Shown: positions 57,456-64,000 of the stretch, in pieces
Layout of the letters: each line of letters starts with the position of its first letter
Numbering within the stretch: position 1 is the first letter of the stretch
NCBI GenBank assembly: GCA_007115705.1
Contig: QXEO01001023.1
Coordinates: 1,240,035 to 1,304,034 of the forward strand
Direction of reading: 5' to 3'
DNA: 64,000 bases
Source: Dactylis glomerata
Taxonomy: Eukaryota > Streptophyta > Magnoliopsida > Poales > Poaceae
Program-made: the position numbers and the translations under genes
The notes under the pieces: model-generated
Told to the model about the DNA's origin: nothing
Databases searched by the model: none
What the model saw: the letters and a program-made list of their open reading frames with translations, nothing else

Positions 57456-58724
57456 TGGCAGGCAGGACATCGCGCTTCCTTCGCTGTGCCATCTTCCATC
57501 TTTCCGGAAAGACAGCACGGTCCGCCTGAAAACGATCTCGTCTGGAGATCTCCCTTTCCCGAGCGGCCACATCTCCGCCCCGGCCTCGACACGTACTCCG
57601 CGGCGCAGATACGCTGAAACGACGCCGGCGAGCCCCACCTGAAAGCTCAGAAATCTGCCTCCGAGTAGGTGGGTAGCCGCGTGAGTGACCACGCAGCCGA
57701 CGCAGCGAGCAACGCGAGGGGCGTCGCGCAACCAACCATGGCAGGTTCGGGAAACGGCGGAGCGGCCGACCTCTCAACGCCCCTGTGGTTGCCGGCTTAA
57801 ATCCGGGAGACAGGGACTGCACGGCGCCCATGCCGTCCTGCCGGAGCACCGCGGCCGGATGGACACGTATCGACGGTTACATGCGGCGTTAGGTGAGGCT
57901 GGAAACATGCTGCTGACTCGGTGCTGCGCGTGGGGTCTGAGCAGGACGTCTGGATTTTGGGTAGGGTATAGCACGAGGAGGACGAAGACTTCGACATGGG
58001 GGTTAGGGGAACTTGGGAAGCCTAATCTAGCTTTTGGAGTAGATTTGGCAGAGTACCGAACCAACCATTCTGAGCTAGCCCCTTGTGTTGGGGATCGATC
58101 CCTTGTGGCCGCGATCTCGGGAACAAAATTAACTCTTGCTTCCCCTTGCGTTGGACCTTGAACATTACACCTCCTAGAGAATGCGTGCATACTGTCTAGA
58201 TGCATGATGCATGTTACTCCTATATACTGTCTGAGTGCAATGCACGAAAAACATCTACACAGGGGGCATCCCTGCTAAAATAAGCCTTCATCGTGGTCCT
58301 TGCGCATAGGGGCCCAAGCCGACACGGCGCCACCCTCCTTTTACCTGTAACCCGGCGCGAGAATGTGCAGGCACATGGGGCGCTTCCTGGAAAGCGGCAG
58401 AGAACCCACCGCACGTAGCCATCTGGCCACGCTCTCGATCCCATATCAAAAGCTCGGATCGCGCTTTCGAGCAAATGAATATACTTGCACCTGGCCCTAG
58501 CATGGAAGGGCCAAGCGGCTGCCCCTCCGCCTCCCCCTAAAGCTATAGCTCCGTTCCGTTTCTAGCTATGGCCAGGCAGGCCGATCGGGGCTAGGTAACG
58601 GATGACGCGGCCACGCAAGAACGTGGACGACTGCCCCTTTCTGATCCGCCGGTGACGAGGCCGGCCCCCGTGCTGACTCCGCACGGCCGCTGCCTTTGCC
58701 AAAAGGATCCACCATCCCCGCGCT
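57456..58724. other. upstream region of the second GEM-like gene
   Basis: GC-rich in its first half. Long open frames on both strands (57358-58205) overlap each other in opposite directions and show no recognisable domain, so I call none. An ACGTGG core is near 58620. Confidence 0.35.
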
Positions 58725-58731
58725 TATAAAG
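58725..58731 (+). promoter_or_regulatory. TATA box of the second GEM-like gene
   Basis: TATAAAG after CCCCGCGCT, 152 nt before the start codon. The position and C-rich leader resemble those of the first copy. Confidence 0.7.
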
Positions 58732-58882
58732 CCTGCCCTCCGCTGCTGGACTCCTCCCCGATCCCCGATACCTTACTCGCTAAGTTTACAACATCACCAC
58801 TCACCAGCGCAACGCAACGCAGTTAGCCAGCGCACGCAGTCGATTACTGGTTCTTCGTTCCCAGCCACCGGAGCTAGCCAAG

Positions 58883-59689
58883 ATGAAGTCGAGCAGCGGC
58901 GGCCATGTCGTGGGAGTGCCGGTGACCTCCAAGGCGTATGGCATAGAGGAGAAGGTGTCGTCGGCCAGGGACCAGTCCTTCAGGAAGCTCGACGGCGACC
59001 ACCTTGCCGTCTCCCTGACGCACCCCAGCCCCTACACCTCTTTCGGCTACAAGCACAGTAGCAAGGGCCAAGTTGTCCACTGGGTTAGCAACCTCAGCAG
59101 AAGGGCACAAGGCTTCCGTGAGCATGGTGAGCACGCGCATGCACTCCACCACGCATGTTTTTCTCTACTCTAATTTCAGATACTTCTGAATCTCAGAACC
59201 TAGCTTGTTCTAACGTACATGGTTCACCATGCAGTCACCCTGGGCCCCAAGATATCGGAGACCGTCAAGGGGAAGCTGAGCCTGGGGGCCAAGATCCTGC
59301 AGGCCGGCGGGATCGACCGGGTCTTCCGGAAGGCCTTCCCTGCCGAGAAGGGCGAGCGGCTGGTGAAGGCGCTGCAGTGCTACCTCTACACCACCGGCGG
59401 CCCCATCGCCGGGATGCTCTTCGTCTCCACCAAGAAGGTCGCCTTCCGCAGCGACCGCCCCGTCGCCGTCACCTCCCCCAAGGGTGACGTCGCCAGGGTC
59501 TCCTACAAGGTCGTCGTCCCGCTTAAGAGGATCGCCAAGGTGCGGCCCAGCGAGAACGTCGACAGGCCGGAGGAGAAGTACATCCACGTCGCCACCGTGG
59601 ACGGCTTCGAGTTCTGGTTCATGGGCTTCGTCAGCTACCAGAGGTCCTGCAAGTACATGCAGCAGGTCATCTGTTCGGACCTGCAATGA
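58883..59689 (+). CDS. GRAM-domain GEM-like / ABA-responsive protein (copy 2)
   Basis: Exons 58883-59126 and 59235-59689 with a 108-nt GT-AG phase-1 intron encode 232 residues. The intron lies at the same codon (CAT G|T) as in copy 1. Exon 1 carries HVVGVPVTSKAYGIEEK, the same N-terminal motif as copy 1, then a longer Ser/His-rich linker with HPSPYTSFGYKHS. Exon 2 has KISETVKGKLSLGAKIL, a GRAM domain (DRVFRKAFPAEKGERL, CYLYTTGGPIAGMLFVS, VAFRSDRP) and DGFEFWFMGFVSYQ near the end. The role is expected to be as for copy 1: GRAM-mediated membrane association, hormone or stress linked in plants (family knowledge). The C-terminal 15 residues differ from copy 1. Intact, GC-rich, same strand as copy 1; most likely a local duplicate now separated by transposons. 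Confidence 0.94.
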
Positions 59690-60140
59690 CTAGGGCCACG
59701 GCGTGGCCTGGAAGATACGAGGCCCATCGTTTGTTCCGTCGGCACGATGAGAAGAGGAGCCGAGGGCTGCCGCGCCATGTTTTGCTGTGGACCGGCTGCC
59801 CTGGCTGGGATTGCTCGGTCTTATTTCCGATCGGAGCAGCTTAGTAGATCCTTCCGCGTACGATTTGGATTGCCTTATTTTGTTTTTCCAAGCGATTGTT
59901 GCTTTGTGCTAGGATGGACCAACAAATTAACCGTGCTGCATGTGAATGAATGGAAAGGCACTTATTCTAAATTGTTATTAGATTTTTGTATTCCCTCAAA
60001 GTTCATGACGAAGCATGGGTTTGAAACCCGACCCGCATGCATGGATAGGCTACCCGTTTGGTTTGGGTTGGGCATGGGTGCCTTTTCATGCCCATGCATG
60101 GTTTACCAATAATGCTCACCCCATGAATGTTAGATAAATA
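59690..60140. other. 3' flank of the second GEM-like gene
   Basis: Presumed 3' UTR and flank. An open frame 59747-60112 has no recognisable domain and is not called. Around 60015-60110 CATGCATG and GGGCATGGG recur. Confidence 0.35.
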
Positions 60141-60218
60141 CTCCCTCCATTTATAATTCTTAACGTGATTATAGTTCAAATTTAAGCTGTAGTCACACGA
60201 ATTATAAATCGTAGGGAC
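60141..60218. mobile_element. Stowaway-type MITE
   Basis: 78 bp, starting CTCCCTCCATTTATAATTC and ending GAATTATAAATCGTAGGGAC, with TA on both sides (60139-60140 and 60219-60220). The terminal repeats are imperfect at the outermost bases of the right end. Confidence 0.7.
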
Positions 60219-60220
60219 TA

Positions 60221-61561
60221 CTTTTTATTACGTACGGCATGCGGACCACCGCAGATATATCACATATATACGTATTCTTTTGCGGGTCATAAACTGTATG
60301 TCGTGGTTCTTTGACTGTAATAAATAGTGGTGGTTTATAAACAAATCAGTATTTTTTCTATTTTACGGTGTATTGTTTGAACATGAAGATAACTCTAGTA
60401 GGTACCACATGTGCATGGACATCCATTAGGTATGGGCATGGACATGATTTTCTACCGTAAATATTTTCATGGGTGACAATGGGCATCCTCCTGCGTATGG
60501 GTTTAATATGCCCGACCGTACAAAACGGAACTATCGACATCCCTAGATGCTTACGCATTATTCCAAACACTTCACTAGGTCCACACAAGTTAACCAAAGA
60601 AAACACGTAAAGTAGAAGCATTTTAAACTAACGCAAACAACATCAAGAATTGGTAAAAAAACTTAAAGTGCATCAAGTTCGTTTGAAAGTCATCATTTCT
60701 AGTTTAATTTCTTGCATCCCATGTTTCTACATGCTTTTTGTATCAAAATATAGAAGAATAACCCTCACACACTTGGGATAACCTAATAGATCTTAAATTG
60801 GACAAATCTTGAAGGTTTCCGAGTCCCATTTGACATCCACTACCATAGGTGAGAACCTAAACTTGTTGAACACACTGGTTCTAGGACACACCCCTTTGCA
60901 CGACACGCTTCCTAGTGATATTGTCGACAAGAAGAACAGGATGACAAATTGAATGGGAGTGCCCCTAATCAAAATACAATCGACATCGCCATTTCCATAG
61001 AAACCAAGTCGGATCCAAAATGCCATAAGACTCTTCAATGTCATTTGCCTCAGCCAAGATAACAACACCAAGAGAAAGAGAGTCGTGATAAATTTACCAT
61101 ATCCACCGCCGCCTCTGCCTTCGAGTTGTTACCATGAAGTACGTAAAAACCTACTAAAGCATTCTATTATTCCCAGAGCTTATTCGAGATGTGCACTTTA
61201 CTCCATCATTTCTTATAATATTATGAAGCAGTCATATAACTTTGCTTCATAAACAAATGGACTGCATTCCATGCCACGGGTGGAAATGACACCTACACGA
61301 CTTGCTGGCAAGGTTGATGGGCATGCTCTAACCATCTTTGGCATGTGATCACTCAGGTATAGGTCATGTGAGGCACTGATCTATGTAGAAACCACCCTTG
61401 TGCTTTCACCTTGGATTTTTCCAAAATGCTTGTATGGTAAAAATCACCATAAACCCCCCAACCAGCCTTGTTCCCATTATGTTTGTCTTCCTCCTATCAA
61501 ATCCCAAGATGTATGGTGAGGTAATCATCATCTTTCAAGCAGTCAAGTCGGTTTGAAGTTA
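60221..61561. other. intergenic stretch with an unidentified coding-like remnant
   Basis: Mostly AT-rich. On the minus strand 60793-61080 is open for 92 codons and another frame of the same stretch reads like a decayed protein (Trp- and Asp-rich, then HPVLLVDNITRKRVVQRG). I cannot assign it to a family. Nothing else is recognised. Confidence 0.3.
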
Positions 61562-61569
61562 GTCCTGAA

Positions 61570-62061
61570 CAGGGGCGGGTCCAGAACTTTGAGTATGGGT
61601 ATTCAAAATTATAATAAAATTTTATTTATAATAAAAATTAGAACATGAATTAATAACCTTATATGTGCTTGAGAAAGGCCCACAATGAAGGATATTTGTG
61701 GTTGAGACATATGAAGGTTACTAAAATAAAAGTACCAAATATGTAAGTTTGTACTGGTTTTAGTGAAGTTAACATGAAAATATAAGAGCAGAAAAAACAC
61801 TACATGAGCTTTCTATAAGAAAAATACATGCAAAAAGTTTTTTTTAAAAGTTAAGAAAACAATGCAAACATGAGGGTTTGAACCCTCGACCATCCAACTA
61901 AGCTGATTCTTCTAGACCAGCTCTAGAAACCACGTCCTTATGCCATAATTCGATAGTCTACTTTTACTATACGTTACATAGAACAGTAATATAAATGTAT
62001 ATTTCCCAAAATATTTGGGTATTCAACTGAATACCCTTAAATTGAAGTGGGCCTGCCCCTG
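61570..62061. mobile_element. hAT-type MITE
   Basis: 492 bp, with terminal inverted repeats CAGGGGCGGGTCCA (left) and, reversed, CAGGGGCAGGCCCA (right). An exact 8-bp target duplication GTCCTGAA lies at 61562-61569 and 62062-62069. CAGGGG ends and 8-bp duplications are hAT features. Inner repeats GGGTATTCA/TGAATACCC extend the inverted structure. The interior is AT-rich and has no transposase. It includes a tRNA-like box pair at 61872-61908. Confidence 0.88.
61872..61908 (-). other. tRNA-like B and A boxes inside the hAT MITE
   Basis: On the minus strand CAGCTTAGTTGGATG (near 61891-61906) resembles an A box. GGTTCAAACCC, inside the perfect hairpin GAGGGTTCAAACCCTC (61872-61887), resembles a B box and T arm. 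The boxes are too close together (about 5-10 nt) for a complete tRNA. Confidence 0.4.
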
Positions 62062-62069
62062 GTCCTGAA

Positions 62070-63050
62070 GAAATTGATCTAGTGTGGCCAACTGGATTTA
62101 TGTCTAGGCTTGGCCTGAAGCATTCTTACTTGTACTCGTTGTGTGGTGACTCGGGAGCATGCATTTTACGGTCATGCGCTCATGGGGACTGTGGGGGTGA
62201 CACTGCCTCCTATGTCGTTGTAGTAGGATATGGTGGCAACATTGCATGGTCAATGTGTAATGCAACAGAGTGAAGTGAAGATTGATATTTGTGTTTTCAT
62301 CATATTATTTTCATTAGGTTTGTGTCTCGTAGTGGGCGCATTAATTTGTTGGCTTCTTCCTAGACTCTCATATGTGGTGGCACCAAGATAAAAAAAACGT
62401 ATATGTTATTTTTGAATTTTAATATAATTTTCCAATATTAATTAGTATAATTCAAAATATATTTTAACTGCTAACCTATTACTAGTTGCAAAAAATGCAC
62501 AAGTACTTGTTTTCCCCTTTATTGTGTAGGAACTTCATAGAAATTGGATGAACCACTAAGAAATTTTAAGTTACGGTAAAATTCGGAGTTGATCCAAATA
62601 TGTCTTGGCATGCAAATGAAATTGCGAATTAATTGGAGTGCTACATTGATTTGGAATCATCTAACAGGTGCACGGTGTCCCAAATGTCTCAACTTTTGAT
62701 CGAAAAGTATCAACCCAAAAGGGCTCAATTAGATAGAACGAGGAGTTTTGGACATGCGACCCTAGGATCCTTCCTTCATGGAAAAGTTAGGTTGGTGTTT
62801 GGGTTCGCAGCCACCTCAGCTGCCGGTCCACTGCCCCCCTCGTCCCTCTCTTCCATGCATGGTGCTACAGTCGAGGAAGCGAATGGACATGGAATAGAGT
62901 GGTGGAATGAAAGATCACTAGGCCAGTTTTGCAAAAAAAATGATAATCTATCCAGCCACCTCCCTCAACGTGTCTGACACGTGACACATCATCCTAGTCA
63001 GTGAGCTAGTGAGACGTTGTTTTCACCCGCGCGTGGTATAGAATGTAACG
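62070..63050. other. intergenic stretch, no supported gene
   Basis: The first part continues the sequence split by the hAT MITE. A 114-codon open frame at 62633-62977 has no recognisable domain. Two CACGTG-type cores lie near 62980-62990. Confidence 0.3.
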
Positions 63051-64000
63051 TGGGCTTGTTTCATGTCATCGGGCACGGAGGTACCCCATTGACGGTTCTC
63101 AATGATATGCATATACTTACACTGACAAGAGCCTTGCTTGGGACTCTAAGTAAAGTAGCATGAGGTTTGGGTACTCGTATTCACGGGACACGAGGTTTTC
63201 AACTTATGATTTGTCAAGCATATGCATCATAATTATTCTCGCATTAACTTTAACCATTCAAGATGCTTATGATGGGGGCAATGAGAGCTCAAAGCCGGTA
63301 AGTACCATAATTTTTGAAGGTTATAAAACTTGCAATCACTGCTTCCCTCTGCGAAGGGCCTTTCTTTTAGTTTTATGTTGAGTCACCACCTTCTATCTTA
63401 ATGCACCATTAAGAGAGCATAGTTGTCATTCTCAGTGTAATATGCATTGTCCCAAAGTTCATTGATTGACTCATATTGTTGGTTTCAGTTATTCTTAAAT
63501 TATTTGTATCTAGTCGCCCTCTTAAACTTGAAGGTGTCCTATGCATTTATGTTTTGCTCTCTTTGAAGGACAAGCTGAAAACCATTTGTATGTTTTTCCT
63601 TATGATTTGAACACACGTTTGACTTTCATTGTTTCATTTTCATGATCTTTTGTTTGTATTCATTTGCATGTTTACAACATGGTTGCTAAGTTCTTATTGT
63701 CAAGATTATATCTTTCATGCCCATGTTTTAAGTTCTTAAGATCCCAGCTCACAAATGCTTACATATATGATCAAGATTGTGTAGGTGCATGTCACCTCAA
63801 AAATTATTCTTTTGTTATCACTTACCTACTCGAGGACGAGCAGGAGTTAAGCTTGGGGATGCTTGATACGTCTCCAACGTATCTATAAGATGCTCCATGC
63901 TTGTTTTTTACACCATTTGCCTACTGTTTCGTTACACTTCGTGGCACTTTTATGCATTTTCCGGAACTAACCTATTAACAAGTTGCCACAGTGCCAGTTT
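63051..64000 (+). mobile_element. truncated LTR element of the C/D/E group at the window edge
   Basis: 63051-63863 is the 3' interior of an element like E: the first 300 bp match 48391-48690 inverted and the rest matches D and C up to the polypurine tract. The LTR begins at 63864 with TGATACGTCTCCAACGTATC and runs past the window end. The 5' part, including the primer site and ORF, is missing to the left of 63051, so it is truncated or recombined. The right target site is not visible. Confidence 0.85.
63160..63303 (+). other. conserved short hydrophobic ORF start in the right-edge element
   Basis: From ATG 63160 the frame encodes a peptide matching the one at 48569 downwards in element E, with a hydrophobic run ICIIIILALTLTIQDAYD and then a GTAAGT donor-like site at 63300. 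Both copies keep the frame open beyond it. The function and origin are unknown. Confidence 0.4.

Noticed and set aside
57358..58161. Long overlapping frames on both strands upstream of the second GEM-like gene
   Set aside because: GC-rich sequence gives chance open frames. No motif, and the frames oppose each other.

Overview
The window looks like chromosomal DNA of a Triticeae grass (wheat, Aegilops or barley group). The basis is the style of the sequence: GC-rich plant genes with small GT-AG introns, CACTA elements with CACTACTAGG-type ends, Stowaway MITEs, and Ty3/Gypsy elements whose LTRs begin TGATACGTCTC and whose primer sites match tRNA-Asp. The species is an inference. About two thirds of the window is nested transposable elements. 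Three host genes are well supported: a nuclear tRNA-Ala(UGC) at 425-497 (minus), and two plus-strand, two-exon GRAM-domain (GEM-like/ABA-responsive) genes at 9522-10293 and 58883-59689, about 48.6 kb apart. A possible last exon of a gene lying off the left edge is at 116-219. Layout: 1-9.3 kb is gene-proximal sequence with a Stowaway MITE (4076-4167), a degraded CACTA-like segment (5.3-7.7 kb) and small duplications. After the first GEM-like gene come a CACTA end fragment (10.7-11.0 kb) and a 328-bp tandem repeat (11.2-11.9 kb). A LINE fragment (14.9-15.1 and 33.7-34.2 kb) is split by an 18.5 kb Gypsy element on the minus strand (15146-33693, target duplication GTGGG). That element keeps recognisable gag, protease, RT, RNase H and integrase, all broken by stops and a frameshift. 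Each of its LTRs has been hit by another LTR element: a full non-autonomous element (16360-23018) in one and a solo LTR (31801-33434) in the other. Next is a LINE-tail-like sequence interrupted by a CACTA transposon of 20.2 kb (36695-56912, target duplication GAA), itself interrupted by two non-autonomous LTR elements: 36947-43676 (plus, TGGCG) and 46243-53198 (minus, CATCG). Taking those two insertions away leaves a CACTA of about 6.5 kb. It encodes a plant Transposase_24-type protein joined to an Ulp1-like domain that lacks catalytic residues, and a separate small reading frame combining an RNase H1 hybrid-binding-type domain with a C-terminal membrane helix (one in-frame stop). No DDE transposase is seen, so the CACTA is probably non-autonomous. 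The right end holds the second GEM-like gene, a Stowaway MITE (60141-60218), a hAT-type MITE with an 8-bp target duplication (61570-62061) and the truncated start of another LTR element running off the window. How the parts relate: the three complete non-autonomous LTR elements share the tRNA-Asp primer site, the polypurine tract and much of the 3' internal sequence with the large Gypsy element, but carry different small ORFs. They therefore look like modular passengers of that autonomous lineage. Most boundaries below are supported by target-site duplications read directly from the sequence. Family names and ages are inference.
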